A stretch of 64,000 nucleotides of DNA from Nostoc sp. FACHB-152 (GTDB lineage Bacteria; Cyanobacteriota; Cyanobacteriia; Cyanobacteriales; Nostocaceae). Below are positions 37,808 through 47,376 of this stretch, piece after piece. The notes below the pieces were generated by a model. It made no database searches. It saw nothing but the letters and a program-made list of their open reading frames with translations, and was not told where the DNA came from. Location: contig NZ_JACJRV010000009.1 in NCBI RefSeq assembly GCF_014697475.1, forward strand, positions 62,001-126,000. The letters are read 5' to 3'. Numbering within the stretch: the first letter of the stretch is position 1; every line of letters starts with the position of its first letter. Made by a program: the position numbers and the translations under genes.

Positions 37808-38737
37808 TTAAAAAGCAACCTTCTGCCATGCTAATTTTGCCGCACCTACAATTCCAGCAGAATTACCCAACTCTGCTGGCAAAATGTGTAAACCTGTACG
37901 AGATGTAGGCATAACTCGCCGCTCAATTTCTGCCTTGGCTGCTGGTAAGAAAAACTCAAAACTCGCACTAACGCCGCCACCAATAACGATCGCTTCTGGT
38001 GTGAGGACGTAAACTAAACTAACTAAACCAATACCCAAATCTCTGCCATATTCTTGCCAAAAAGCTAAAGCATCAGCATCTCCTGCTTGAGCAAGTTCAC
38101 CTAATTGGGCCGGTTCCTTCCCAGTGCGGCGACGAATGGCAATAACTGAAGCATATTGTTCTAAAGAACCTTGATTGCCACTGTTGCACATTGGGCCGTC
38201 GGGGTTAAAGCTAATTAAACCTAATTCTCCAGCTGCGCCTTGGTGTCCAATAAATAGCTTTCCATCCAGAATAATTGCTCCACCAACCCCTGTACCTAAG
38301 GTCAACATGATAAAATTTTGAAAGTGGCGACCCGCACCCAACCAAGCTTCTGCCACTCCTGCACAGTTAGCATCGTTAGCAATCACAGTGGGTTTGCTTG
38401 TTTTCGCCTCTAACCATTCAGCCAAAGGTATATTGTGCCAGCCAGGTAGATTAATAGCGATTTTGGCAATACGTCCAGTCGCATCAGCCGGGCCAGGAGT
38501 ACCAACACCAATGGCAATAGTTTGATTATCAGGGTCAATTTGCGCGATCGCATCTACTATTACCGCCAAAACTGCCTCTGGTGTCGCCGGTTGAGGAGTA
38601 GGCACAGTTAAATATTTTGCACAACTACCATCTTGGCTGAACCGCCCTAACTTAATTGCTGTTCCCCCAATATCAATACCAATTACTTCCGGTTTATCCA
38701 CAATTGCACATCCAACATCTAAGTTGCGATTCAGCAC
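37808..38737 (-). CDS. ROK-family sugar kinase (glucokinase-like)
   Basis: A 309-aa sugar kinase, probably phosphorylating glucose or a related hexose. The phosphate-1 motif is GIDIGGTAIKLGRF, the catalytic Asp is in VIANDANCAGVAEAW, and phosphate-2 is LTLGTGVGGAII. In the ROK signature the zinc-binding Cys cluster is degenerate (MCNSGNQGSLEQYAS instead of CxCGxxGCxE). The start is GTG 38737; the frame has a second GTG at codon 13, closer to the domain, so the N-terminus is uncertain. No sugar operon surrounds it. Confidence 0.87.
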   Translation of the reverse strand: MLNRNLDVGCAIVDKPEVIGIDIGGTAIKLGRFSQDGSCAKYLTVPTPQPATPEAVLAVIVDAIAQIDPDNQTIAIGVGTPGPADATGRIAKIAINLPGWHNIPLAEWLEAKTSKPTVIANDANCAGVAEAWLGAGRHFQNFIMLTLGTGVGGAIILDGKLFIGHQGAAGELGLISFNPDGPMCNSGNQGSLEQYASVIAIRRRTGKEPAQLGELAQAGDADALAFWQEYGRDLGIGLVSLVYVLTPEAIVIGGGVSASFEFFLPAAKAEIERRVMPTSRTGLHILPAELGNSAGIVGAAKLAWQKVAF

Positions 38738-38778
38738 TGTATCATATAGTTACTGAATCTACATCTAAGAGAAATATT

Positions 38779-38979
38779 TTACTTTTGCTTTTCTAGGATG
38801 TAATCGGTTGTTTCTTCAGAACGTACAGACGCAACCTGAAAATTATTCATTGAGTAATAATTAATACTTGATTGTCCTTGCAAAGCTGTGACTGGTGTAC
38901 CGCGCAAAATTCCAGACAAAGCTATAGATAGCATAAACCCACCAGCAGCAGCAGCAATTAAAGTAAGGTTATCTTTCAC
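38779..38979 (-). CDS. Small hypothetical protein with N-terminal hydrophobic segment
   Basis: 66 aa from a GTG start (MKDNLTLIAAAAGGFMLSIA), with GAGAG about 8 nt upstream. Residues 6-25 are hydrophobic: a membrane anchor or signal peptide. The rest (VTALQGQSSINYYSMNNFQ, SVRSEETTDYILEK) is polar. It is 42 nt upstream of the ROK kinase gene on the same strand, so they may be cotranscribed. The family is unknown. Confidence 0.5.
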   Translation of the reverse strand: MKDNLTLIAAAAGGFMLSIALSGILRGTPVTALQGQSSINYYSMNNFQVASVRSEETTDYILEKQK

Positions 38980-39005
38980 ACTAATCTCTCAGTATAAATT
39001 ACAAA

Positions 39006-39082
39006 TTTGGTCAAAAGTCAATAGTCAAGAGTAGTTGACTTTAACCATTAACCAAGGACAAATGACCATTGACTATTGACTA
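39006..39082. repeat. Foldback heptamer array ending in the ABC permease stop codon
   Basis: AAAGTCAATAGTCAAGAGT on the left can pair with TGACCATTGACTATTGACTA on the right. Read on the minus strand, the TAG stop codon of the permease opens the array (TAGTCAATAGTCAATGGTCA). Confidence 0.7.
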
Positions 39083-39976
39083 TTTCCGAATCCTATTTTC
39101 TCCCCGTAAACGAGGATTGACAAATTCATTTAACCCTTCTCCAAGTAGGGATAACCCTACTACCATTAGTGTCATCGCTAAACCAGGAAATAAAGTAGTC
39201 CACCAAACTCCTGTAGGTAGTGCTTCGAGAGCTTGTTTTAAATCATGCCCCCATTCTGGCACTTCTTCTGGTAGCCCTAAGCCTAAAAAGCCTAAACCGC
39301 CCAATACTAAGATTGCATCGGCGGCGTTGAGGGTAAATAATACAGGTACACTTTGAATAACGTTGAAAAATAGATAGCGAGACAGAACAGTCCAGGTAGA
39401 AGCACCCATTGCTTGCGCTGCTTCGATGAATACTTCTGTTTTTACACTCACGGTATGATTACGAACAACCCGGTAATATTGAGGGACGTAAGCAATACTA
39501 ATAGCGATCGCAGCATTTAATATTCCTCTACCAACAACAAATGCCAGCGTTACAGAAAGTAATAATCCCGGTAAGGTGTAAATGCTATCCATGAGAAACA
39601 GCAATACCTTATCTAAGTTACCGCCAAGATAGCCACTTACCATTCCCAAAGGTACGCCGATAATCATACTTAGCGCGGTGGCTAAAATGACTACTTGTAA
39701 AGCGGCTTGCGCGCCAAACAACGTACGAGAAAATACATCATGACCCAAGCGACTAGTACCAAACCAATGTTTAGCGGATGGTGCTTCTTGAATAGGGTTA
39801 GAAAGAAAATCTTTGGGGTTTTGTAGCCATCCCCAAGCCTGCAATACCGGGGTAAAAAATGCCAGAAAAATAAAAAACAGGGTGATGGCTAACCCGATGA
39901 TCATTAATTTCTGCGAAAGGTTGGAATTTTTAGCAAAACGTAAAAAAGTTGGCAGTTGCCGTTTAGTAATGGTCAT
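39080..39976 (-). CDS. ABC transporter permease, DppC/OppC family
   Basis: A 298-aa inner-membrane permease of a peptide/nickel-type importer. The N-terminal helix and the loop GTSRLGHDVFSRTLFGAQAAL are typical of DppC-type subunits. The EAA loop that contacts the ATPase is EAAQAMGASTWTVLSRYLF. About six transmembrane segments are seen. The partner permease, ATPases and binding protein are not adjacent, as is common in cyanobacteria. The substrate cannot be deduced. Confidence 0.9.
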   Translation of the reverse strand: MTITKRQLPTFLRFAKNSNLSQKLMIIGLAITLFFIFLAFFTPVLQAWGWLQNPKDFLSNPIQEAPSAKHWFGTSRLGHDVFSRTLFGAQAALQVVILATALSMIIGVPLGMVSGYLGGNLDKVLLFLMDSIYTLPGLLLSVTLAFVVGRGILNAAIAISIAYVPQYYRVVRNHTVSVKTEVFIEAAQAMGASTWTVLSRYLFFNVIQSVPVLFTLNAADAILVLGGLGFLGLGLPEEVPEWGHDLKQALEALPTGVWWTTLFPGLAMTLMVVGLSLLGEGLNEFVNPRLRGENRIRK

Positions 39977-40021
39977 GTGCGATCGCCTGCATAGAGCAAG
40001 ATACGCTGACCATTGTACATA

Positions 40022-40094
40022 GGTGAGTAGAGAGTGGGGAGTAGGGAGTAGGAATTAGAAATATTCCTCCCTATTCCCCATTCCCTACTCCCTA
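40022..40094. repeat. Foldback heptamer array after the NTRC gene
   Basis: GGGGAGTAGGGAGTAGGAAT pairs with ATTCCTCCCTATTCCCCATT and CCCTACTCCC. Read on the minus strand, the NTRC stop codon TAG is the first base triplet of the GGAGTAG-type array. Confidence 0.7.
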
Positions 40095-41462
40095 AAGATT
40101 GCTTTCAATCAACTGGCGATACTCGCTCTTTTGCTTCACACCTTTAACTTCCTTCAGTAGGTCTTTGTCTTTGAAAAATTGCACTGTTGGTGTACCTGTC
40201 ACGCCAGCGTTTTCCGCAATCTCGCGGTCTTTATCGATGTCAATTTCGACAAAGTGAATTTTGCCGTCGAATTCATCCACGACTTTATTTAGTATCGGCT
40301 TCAAAGTATGACATGGGCCACAACCGGGCGCGACATATTTGACAATGAGCAGGCGATCGCTTTCGTGGAATAATTTACGTAAAGCGTAACCACCTTCATG
40401 GCGCGTTGCATTTAAATCAAACCCTGCTTCCTGTTCAGCTTCAGTTTTTTGCTGTACTGGCTCATGTTCTAACTCATTATTAATTGTTGGCTGTTGATGG
40501 AACTCTTGAATTAAACCATTAGAAGATAACCAACGTTCTGCCAACAACGCCGCCATACAGCCAGTACCCGCAGCTGTGATTGCTTGGCGATATTCATGGT
40601 CTTGCACGTCACCAGCAGCATAAACGCCTTCTACACTAGTTTCGACAGAACCATCTTTGGTGACGATGTAACCCACCTCATCTAGTTCTAGTTGTCCCTG
40701 AAATAAAGAAGTATTAGGTCTGTGACCAATGGCGTAGAATAATCCTTTAGCATGGATTTCGCTTTCTTCACCCGTTTTGTTATTGCGGACTTTCACCCCA
40801 TCCATGTGACCATTACCGAACACATCCACAACTTCTGTATTCCAATGCACTTGGATTTTGGGGTTACTCAAAACTCGGTCTTGCATAGCTTTAGAAGCCC
40901 GCATTTTATCAGATCGCACCAACAGATTTACCTTGGAACCGTACTTAGTCAGGTAAATCGACTCTTCCGCCGCCGAGTCACCAGCACCAATTACCGCCAA
41001 CTCTGCACCGTGGAAAATTGGTGTTGCACCATCGCAAATCGCACAAGCAGAAATCCCGCGACTCCAAAATAGATGTTCACTATCTAAACCTAAACGCTTT
41101 GCCGTCGCACCAGTGGCAATAATCAAACTGTGGGCTTTAACTTCTCTTTCTTCTGAGCGCACAGTAAACGGACGCTGGCTTAAATCAACAGATATCACAT
41201 CCTCAGTATATAACTCAGCCCCCCAACGCTCTGCCTGCGCCTTCATACGATCCATTAGTTCAGGCCCAGTAATACCTTGAGGGAAGCCGGGAAAGTTTTC
41301 CACCTCAGTGGTTGTCATGAGTTGTCCACCCGGTAAACCCCCTGCTTGGAATCCCTCAAACACAACAGGTTTTAAGTTAGCTCGTGCTGCATAGATGGCA
41401 GCAGTATAACCTGCTGGCCCGGAACCGATAATCACTACGTTTTCTACAGTTGGGTTAGACAT
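40092..41462 (-). CDS. ntrC: NADPH-thioredoxin reductase C (NTRC), TrxR-Trx fusion
   Basis: A 456-aa fusion of an NADPH-dependent thioredoxin reductase with its own thioredoxin, which in cyanobacteria and plastids reduces 2-Cys peroxiredoxin. The FAD motif is [16 protein letters not shown] (residues 13-28). The redox-active pair is CAIC (Cys140, Cys143). The NADPH motif is [10 protein letters not shown], and FAD motif 2 is [10 protein letters not shown]. After a linker the thioredoxin domain has [10 protein letters not shown] (Cys381, Cys384). Length and order are as in known NTRC. The symbol is shared with the unrelated nitrogen regulator NtrC. Confidence 0.94.
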   Translation of the reverse strand: MSNPTVENVVIIGSGPAGYTAAIYAARANLKPVVFEGFQAGGLPGGQLMTTTEVENFPGFPQGITGPELMDRMKAQAERWGAELYTEDVISVDLSQRPFTVRSEEREVKAHSLIIATGATAKRLGLDSEHLFWSRGISACAICDGATPIFHGAELAVIGAGDSAAEESIYLTKYGSKVNLLVRSDKMRASKAMQDRVLSNPKIQVHWNTEVVDVFGNGHMDGVKVRNNKTGEESEIHAKGLFYAIGHRPNTSLFQGQLELDEVGYIVTKDGSVETSVEGVYAAGDVQDHEYRQAITAAGTGCMAALLAERWLSSNGLIQEFHQQPTINNELEHEPVQQKTEAEQEAGFDLNATRHEGGYALRKLFHESDRLLIVKYVAPGCGPCHTLKPILNKVVDEFDGKIHFVEIDIDKDREIAENAGVTGTPTVQFFKDKDLLKEVKGVKQKSEYRQLIESNL

Positions 41463-41633
41463 ATGTTTATAACGAACTCATAACGACTACGTTTAATATA
41501 ACATAACCATCGTGTGAGAGCAAAGGCACATAAATGGGAATACTCAAACTTAAGCCAATTCTTTTTGGTCTTGCTACTGCTAAAGGCTATGTGGACAGAC
41601 TGCGAAGAATGCAATCACAGGAGCAATTTACCT

Positions 41634-42968
41634 ATGACTAACCCAACATCAGACTTAAAAGAAAAAATTCGTCAGCAGTTTGAAGCAACTCCATATCCTA
41701 ATAATTCCCTAGAGGAATCCCCTAAAAACAAGCTGAACTTACTATACGTTTATAATTTTGTCACACCTTTTTATTTAAGAAACCAAGAACTTATAAATAC
41801 TAAAGATAAACTTATTTTAGATGCGGGTTGTGGTTCTGGTTATACATCATTAGCTTTAGCAGAGGCAAACCCCGATGCCAAGATAATTGGTGTTGATTTA
41901 TCAGCAGAATCTGTAAAATTAGCCCGTCAGCGATTGCAATATCATGGCTTTGATAATGCAGAGTTTTATACACTTTCCATCGAAGATTTATCACAGTTAG
42001 GAATGCAATTTGATTACATCAACTGTGATGAAACCCTTTATTTGTTGCCAGAACCAGTCTTGGGTTTGCAAGCGATGAAATCTGTTTTACAACCGCATGG
42101 CATTATTCATACTAATCTACATAGTTATCGCCAGAGATTTTTTTATTACCAAGCTCAAGAACTATTTCAACTAATGGGATTCTTGGACGATGCTCCCCAA
42201 CAATTTGAAGCTGAATTAGTTAGAGAAACGATGCGAGCTTTGAGAGATGATGTTGTACTCAAGCAAAAAGTCTGGGATGACACATTTGAACAATCACCTA
42301 GCCTAGCTTTAATTAATCATTTACTCCAAGGAGACAAAGGCTACACAGTTAAGCAAATGTTTACCATGCTGCAAGCTGCTGACCTCGAATTTATCAGTAT
42401 GGTGGAATGGCGACACTGGGAATTAATAGATTTATTCAAAAATCGAGATGATTTGCCAGCATTTTTAGCCATGAGTCTACCCGAACTGTCTATTGAAGAG
42501 CAGTTACATATATTTGAACTGTTACATCCTGCTCATCGTTTACTAGATTTTTGGTGTGGTCATCCAAACCAAGCAAACTTACCTGAAAGAGTTGCTGAGT
42601 GGACATTGAGAGACTGGCAAAGTACTAAAGTACATCTCCACCCCCAATTAAGAACAGAACAAATTAAACAAGATTTAATTAACTGCATTGCTCAAGGCCG
42701 TTTATGGTCTGTTGGTAACTATATAAATCTTCCGTTGAAGGGGCCTGTAGAGTTAGACCCTACCTTAGCCGCTTGCTTGCTACCTCTATGGGAGGGAGAA
42801 CAACCATTCGACTCTCTAGTACAACGATGGCTAGTGATTAAGCCAATAAATATTGTCACTTTAAAACCGACCAGTTACGAACAAGCTTGCTATCAAATAC
42901 AAAGTCTTTTGAGCAAACTGGAAGTCTTTCTGTACGTTCTCTTAGAACGCGGTGTCTACAATTCATAA
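41634..42968 (+). CDS. SAM-dependent methyltransferase (class I) with C-terminal extension
   Basis: 444 aa from ATG 41634 (MTNPTSDLKEK), which has AGGAG 10 nt upstream. The frame continues 40 codons further upstream, but that part is unlike a protein start. The N-terminus IRQQFEATPYPN resembles tetratricopeptide/GT-associated methyltransferases. The SAM motif is LILDAGCGSGYTSLALAEANP, with IIGVDLS as the acidic loop and FDYINCDETLYLL as motif II. The last 200 residues (HPAHRLLDFWCGHPNQANLP, YEQACYQIQSLLSKLEVFLY) are an unassigned extension. The acceptor is unknown; the pilin and glycosyltransferase genes follow. Confidence 0.83.
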   Translation: MTNPTSDLKEKIRQQFEATPYPNNSLEESPKNKLNLLYVYNFVTPFYLRNQELINTKDKLILDAGCGSGYTSLALAEANPDAKIIGVDLSAESVKLARQRLQYHGFDNAEFYTLSIEDLSQLGMQFDYINCDETLYLLPEPVLGLQAMKSVLQPHGIIHTNLHSYRQRFFYYQAQELFQLMGFLDDAPQQFEAELVRETMRALRDDVVLKQKVWDDTFEQSPSLALINHLLQGDKGYTVKQMFTMLQAADLEFISMVEWRHWELIDLFKNRDDLPAFLAMSLPELSIEEQLHIFELLHPAHRLLDFWCGHPNQANLPERVAEWTLRDWQSTKVHLHPQLRTEQIKQDLINCIAQGRLWSVGNYINLPLKGPVELDPTLAACLLPLWEGEQPFDSLVQRWLVIKPINIVTLKPTSYEQACYQIQSLLSKLEVFLYVLLERGVYNS

Positions 42969-43079
42969 CCACATTTCCAGAATTTTTCAGTGGGGATGAT
43001 ATGAAACCGAAAACAAGTGGGTAAATTAAGCCCAGAGGTTAAGAAAAATACATTTGACCCCCCTAAGGAGAATCTATAA

Positions 43080-43637
43080 ATGAAGCCCGCCATCAAACCA
43101 GAACTTCAAGCTAAATTCTTACAACACCTCAACAATCGTAAAAATAAAGCCGAAGAAGGTTTTACATTAATTGAATTGCTCGTAGTAGTAATTATTATCG
43201 GTGTTCTTGCTGCGATCGCTCTACCTTCTTTGCTCGGTCAAGTTAACAAAGCCAAGCAGTCAGAAGCTAAAAACAACATTGGTGCAATCAACCGCGCTCA
43301 ACAAGCTTACTTTTTGGAATACCAAGCATTCAATACTGACTTAACTCAATTGGGTATTGGTATCAAAACCCAAACCGACAACTATGGCTACACCAGCGTA
43401 ATTAACGGTGCTACTAGTGGTGCCAACATTGCTGTGATCTCTCATAATGCATTGTCCCTAAAAGCTGCACTCAAAAGCTATGTAGGCGTTGTAGGTACTG
43501 CACAAGGTGCTGGTTCAACTAGTGAAGCTTTGACAGTAGCATTTGCTTGTGAGTCTAATGACCCAGGTGTAGTAACTACTCCCATTACTGGTACAGGACT
43601 TGGTTGCCCAGCAAACTACAAATCTCTAGCAAGATAA
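43080..43637 (+). CDS. Type IV pilin-like protein (prepilin, G/H family)
   Basis: A 185-aa prepilin. A 27-residue leader ends in the PilD site EEG-FTLIELLVVVIIIGVLA, with Glu5 of the mature protein present. After the N-terminal helix, QAKSEAKNN-type residues (KQSEAKNNIGAINRAQQAYF) match the cyanobacterial 'pilin-like G/H' family. A Cys pair (ACESNDP ... GCPANY) forms the likely C-terminal disulfide loop. An AAGGAG ribosome-binding site precedes the ATG. A hairpin terminator follows (43679). It is probably a minor or major pilin for motility or DNA uptake; which one cannot be told. Confidence 0.9.
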   Translation: MKPAIKPELQAKFLQHLNNRKNKAEEGFTLIELLVVVIIIGVLAAIALPSLLGQVNKAKQSEAKNNIGAINRAQQAYFLEYQAFNTDLTQLGIGIKTQTDNYGYTSVINGATSGANIAVISHNALSLKAALKSYVGVVGTAQGAGSTSEALTVAFACESNDPGVVTTPITGTGLGCPANYKSLAR

Positions 43638-43678
43638 GCAACAAATAAGAAAAGGTTGTTGGATAGGTACTTTTTTAG

Positions 43679-43710
43679 AAGTGGGTAGTCTTCAATTAAG
43701 CTACTCACTT
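43679..43710 (+). terminator. Hairpin between pilin and O-GlcNAc transferase genes
   Basis: AAGTGGGTAG - 12-nt loop - CTACTCACTT (one G-T pair), then TATTTATT. It lies 42 nt after the pilin stop codon and before the transferase start, so it may reduce rather than prevent readthrough. Confidence 0.7.
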
Positions 43711-43734
43711 TATTTATTAGGAGCTTTTCAAATT

Positions 43735-45987
43735 ATGTTAATAGAAGCAACCAAGACTTCAGCAACTTGGCAAGAAACAGCCTATAACTATCTGGTTCAA
43801 GGTAACTATAATTTGGCAGCAAACTGCTACGAACAAGCAATTACCTTTGAACCAGATGTGAAGTCAAATTACTTATATCTGGGACTAGTATTGTTGTTAC
43901 AAGGGCAACAGGCAGAAGCTGAGGCAACTTGGCTGATGGTGATGATGGAGGATGATGAAAGCGAAATCAATCAGTGTACACAGGAATTAGGAGCGATTTT
44001 ATCTCAGGAAGCCACAAGACAAGAGGCATTAAAAGAAGCTGAAATATCCCTAACAATTAGGCAGCAGATTAAAGAAATTTGCCCTACAGACATTAAAAAT
44101 TTATTACATTTGGTACTGCTAGAAGTTGAGCAGAAAAATTATACTGGTGATGAATTAACAGATTTAGGCATAATTACACTACTCCAGTCTCAAGAAGAAT
44201 TAGCAGCAGTGAATTGGGAACTGTTAAATTCTACCTTGCAAAATGTTTTAGAGACTGTTCCATTACATTCTTCATCTTTAGAACTGGCGACTGCTATTAT
44301 TCCGTATGTTAATAGCCCAGGAAGAGTTAAGGATTTTCTAAAAAATTTAATTCCATACAGTGTGAGCATTGCCTATTCTTTAAAACAACCCGAAATTGCA
44401 GGTAATTTTATAGATTTAGGTTTAAAACTAGAGCCGAAGAATCAAGAAATGCTCTTTCATCGGACTAGTTTTTATTACATGGAGTCTAAATATGCACAAG
44501 GACTAGAAACTGCTAGATTAGTTTATTCTATAGCTCAACAGCTACCCGATATAATTTTTGCTCACTATTTAATTTTAAAAGGTCTGATTAGTTCCAGTGG
44601 TACGAATTGGCAAGCTGCCGATCAAACATGGGCAGAGCATGAATTATTGCTAGAAGACCTAGTAAAACAGCATCCAGAAGATTTACCAATTCTGCAAGTA
44701 TCACGGGTGTTTAATACTAATTACTTCACTCCATATTTGCAAGATGAGCCGCAAAAATATCGCAGATTACGCGCTCAATTAGCTGAGATTTGCAAAAAAA
44801 ATATTAATACTTATTATCATGAAGCAGTAGAGCGATATCAGCAAGGTCATATACAGCGTAAAAAACTAATAACACCAACTAAAAAGTTAAAAATAGGCTA
44901 CTTGTCTCATTGTTTTAACAGCCATTCTGTGGGTTGGTTAGCGAGATGGCTAATTAAGCACCATAACCGCGATCGCTTTGAAATAAATGGTTATTGTATT
45001 TATACTGATCCAGTATTTGATCCTTTACATGAATGGTATCTAAATCACTTTGACAACACCCATAAAAGTGAAAATGTTCAGGCTCTAGCCAACAAAATTT
45101 ATGACGATGAAATTGATATCTTGATTGATTTAGATAGTATTACTCTAGACTTAAGTTGTATATTGGTATCTCTCAAGGCTGCACCAATTCAAGCTACTTG
45201 GTTGGGCTGGGATGCTTCTGGTATTCCGGCTGTTGATTACTTTATTGCTGATCCTTATGTTTTGCCAAACGCGGCTGAGGAATATTACAGCGAAAAAATC
45301 TGGCGTTTGCCACAAACATACATAGCAGTAGATGGTTTTGAGGTAGGTGTTCCTACATTACGCCGTGATGATTTGAATATTCCTGCTGATGCAGTGGTTT
45401 ATTTTAGCGGACAACGAGGTTTTAAGCGACATCCCGATACTGCACGCCTGCAAATAAAAATCATTAAAGAAGTACCCAATAGCTACTTTTTAATTAAAGG
45501 TGACGCTGACGAAGAATCGATGAACGGCTTCTTTTATCAATTAGCAGAAGAAGAAGGCGTAGCAATTGAAAGATTACGATTTCTACCAAACGCACCATCA
45601 GAAGCAACTCACCGGGCAAATTTAGGCATTGTCGATATAGTGCTAGATACATATCCATATAATGGTGCGACAACAACTCTAGAAACTTTATGGATGGGAA
45701 TTCCTTTAGTGACGCGAGTTGGTGAGCAATTCGCAGCGCGTAATAGCTACACCATGATGGTTAATGCTGGCATTACAGAAGGTATAGCCTGGACAGATGC
45801 AGAGTATGTAGAGTGGGGTATGCGTTTAGGTAAGGATGAAAGTTTACGTCAGCAAGTAGTCAAAAAGCTGAAACTATCTCGACAAACTGCGCCACTGTGG
45901 AATGGTAAGCAGTTTGCTTGCGAGATGGAAAAGGCTTACGAGCAAATGTGGCAGAAGTATATTGATGCCAACGAAATTAGTTCTTAG
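43735..45987 (+). CDS. SPINDLY-type O-linked GlcNAc transferase (GT41) with TPR-like N-terminus
   Basis: 750 aa from ATG 43735 (MLIEATKTS), preceded by AGGAG; the frame upstream runs through the terminator hairpin and is rejected. Residues 10-330 are TPR-like (AYNYLVQGNYNLAANCYEQA, KSNYLYLGLVLLLQGQQAEA). The catalytic GT41 part has KIGYLSHCFNSHSVGWLARW, LGWDASGIPAVDYFIADP, VVYFSGQRGFKRH and DTYPYNGATTTLETLWMGIP (sugar-nucleotide binding). It adds a sugar, usually GlcNAc, to Ser/Thr of proteins in the cytosol. Adjacent pilin and methyltransferase genes suggest a protein-modification role on surface proteins. Confidence 0.9.
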   Translation: MLIEATKTSATWQETAYNYLVQGNYNLAANCYEQAITFEPDVKSNYLYLGLVLLLQGQQAEAEATWLMVMMEDDESEINQCTQELGAILSQEATRQEALKEAEISLTIRQQIKEICPTDIKNLLHLVLLEVEQKNYTGDELTDLGIITLLQSQEELAAVNWELLNSTLQNVLETVPLHSSSLELATAIIPYVNSPGRVKDFLKNLIPYSVSIAYSLKQPEIAGNFIDLGLKLEPKNQEMLFHRTSFYYMESKYAQGLETARLVYSIAQQLPDIIFAHYLILKGLISSSGTNWQAADQTWAEHELLLEDLVKQHPEDLPILQVSRVFNTNYFTPYLQDEPQKYRRLRAQLAEICKKNINTYYHEAVERYQQGHIQRKKLITPTKKLKIGYLSHCFNSHSVGWLARWLIKHHNRDRFEINGYCIYTDPVFDPLHEWYLNHFDNTHKSENVQALANKIYDDEIDILIDLDSITLDLSCILVSLKAAPIQATWLGWDASGIPAVDYFIADPYVLPNAAEEYYSEKIWRLPQTYIAVDGFEVGVPTLRRDDLNIPADAVVYFSGQRGFKRHPDTARLQIKIIKEVPNSYFLIKGDADEESMNGFFYQLAEEEGVAIERLRFLPNAPSEATHRANLGIVDIVLDTYPYNGATTTLETLWMGIPLVTRVGEQFAARNSYTMMVNAGITEGIAWTDAEYVEWGMRLGKDESLRQQVVKKLKLSRQTAPLWNGKQFACEMEKAYEQMWQKYIDANEISS

Positions 45988-46128
45988 GTTTAGTAGATTA
46001 TAAAGTTCTCTGTTTAGGCTTGCTAAAGAGGCTCAAAGTTTCATTCGCATGAGCTAGTCTACGGATTTTGACATTGGAATTAATGCCAATTTTGGCCATC
46101 ACTTAGCTTTTAAAGGAGAATACCTCAG

Positions 46129-47205
46129 ATGGCTCGTAAGAAAAAATCATCGGGTTCTAAATTTCAGCATTCACTGCATACTAGATGCCCTATCTGTTGT
46201 ATTGTTCCACCACATATGCTGGAAAATGTAGCTGTAAATGGAAATCCTCAACAACGTTCTTGGGCTTTTCATACATTAAATGTGTCAGCACAGTTGCGTG
46301 GACGACGAGATGTTGTTGGAAACTTGTTCATAGCTCCTTCTCCTGGTGAGAAGCGACGTACTATATATGATGCAAAAAATGGACAACAACTTCCTGGTAC
46401 TCTAGTACGTGGAGAGGGCGATCCTCCTAGCAATGATGAAGCGGTAAACGCAGCTTATGACGCTGCTGGTGCTACTTATGACTTGTTTTATGAGATTTTT
46501 GAACGTAATTCTATTGATGATAAGGGTCTGCGTTTAGACTCTACCGTACATTATGGTGTTAAGTATGACAATGCCTTTTGGAACGGAGATCAAATGGTTT
46601 ATGGTGATGGTGATGGTGAAATGTTCCAATGTTTTACTAAATCAATTGATATTATTGCACATGAGCTAACTCATGGAGTGGTTCAGTACGAAGCTGGTCT
46701 GCAATATTATGGTGAACCAGGCGCACTGAATGAGTCTTTTGCTGATGTTTTTGGCTGCTTGGTGAAACAAAAGTTAAAAAATCAAACCGTGCAGCAGGCA
46801 GACTGGATAATTGGTGAAGGTGTTTTAGCACCAGGTGTTAAGGGCATTGGTATTCGCTCTATGAAAGCACCAGGAACAGCATATGATGATTCTGTGCTAG
46901 GTAAAGATCCACAACCTGCACATATGCGTAACAAATATACTGGCTTGGATGATAATGCGGGAGTGCATATAAATTCAGGTATTCCCAACTATGCTTTCTA
47001 TATAGCAGCTATGGAAATTGGCGGTTATGCATGGGAGAAAGCTGGTAAAATTTGGTATATAACTTTGCGCGATCGCTTACGTAACCAAGCACAATTCAAA
47101 ACAGCTGCAAAAGCAACTATTGAAGTTGCTGGAGAACTATATGGTAATGACAGCAAAGAACAGAAAGCTGTACAGAATGCTTGGCAACAAGTAGGAGTGC
47201 TTTAA
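46129..47205 (+). CDS. Protealysin-like M4 metallopeptidase
   Basis: A 358-aa thermolysin-family zinc protease with a short protealysin-type propeptide (CPICCIVPPHMLENVA...RSWAFHTL, residues 20-50) and no classical signal peptide. The zinc site is HELTHG (His178, Glu179, His182), with Glu202 in GALNESFADVFG as third ligand and His280 (DDNAGVHINSGIPN) in the active site. An AAGGAG ribosome-binding site precedes the ATG. It is followed by an emfourin-type inhibitor gene, the arrangement known for protealysins. It is likely an intracellular or non-classically exported protease. Confidence 0.92.
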   Translation: MARKKKSSGSKFQHSLHTRCPICCIVPPHMLENVAVNGNPQQRSWAFHTLNVSAQLRGRRDVVGNLFIAPSPGEKRRTIYDAKNGQQLPGTLVRGEGDPPSNDEAVNAAYDAAGATYDLFYEIFERNSIDDKGLRLDSTVHYGVKYDNAFWNGDQMVYGDGDGEMFQCFTKSIDIIAHELTHGVVQYEAGLQYYGEPGALNESFADVFGCLVKQKLKNQTVQQADWIIGEGVLAPGVKGIGIRSMKAPGTAYDDSVLGKDPQPAHMRNKYTGLDDNAGVHINSGIPNYAFYIAAMEIGGYAWEKAGKIWYITLRDRLRNQAQFKTAAKATIEVAGELYGNDSKEQKAVQNAWQQVGVL

Positions 47206-47376
47206 ACTAATTTGTAAACTGTTGATAGTTGACGGTTAACACTTAACAGGAAAAAATTGGGAATTTCCCTGTGATTTTTTAACGTGTGTTCTTGTGTTGC
47301 TAAACTGGGAGAAGATAATTACTATCTCCCAGGCTTTGCATTTTTACCGATAAACAGCACAACAAAGAGCAAAACA

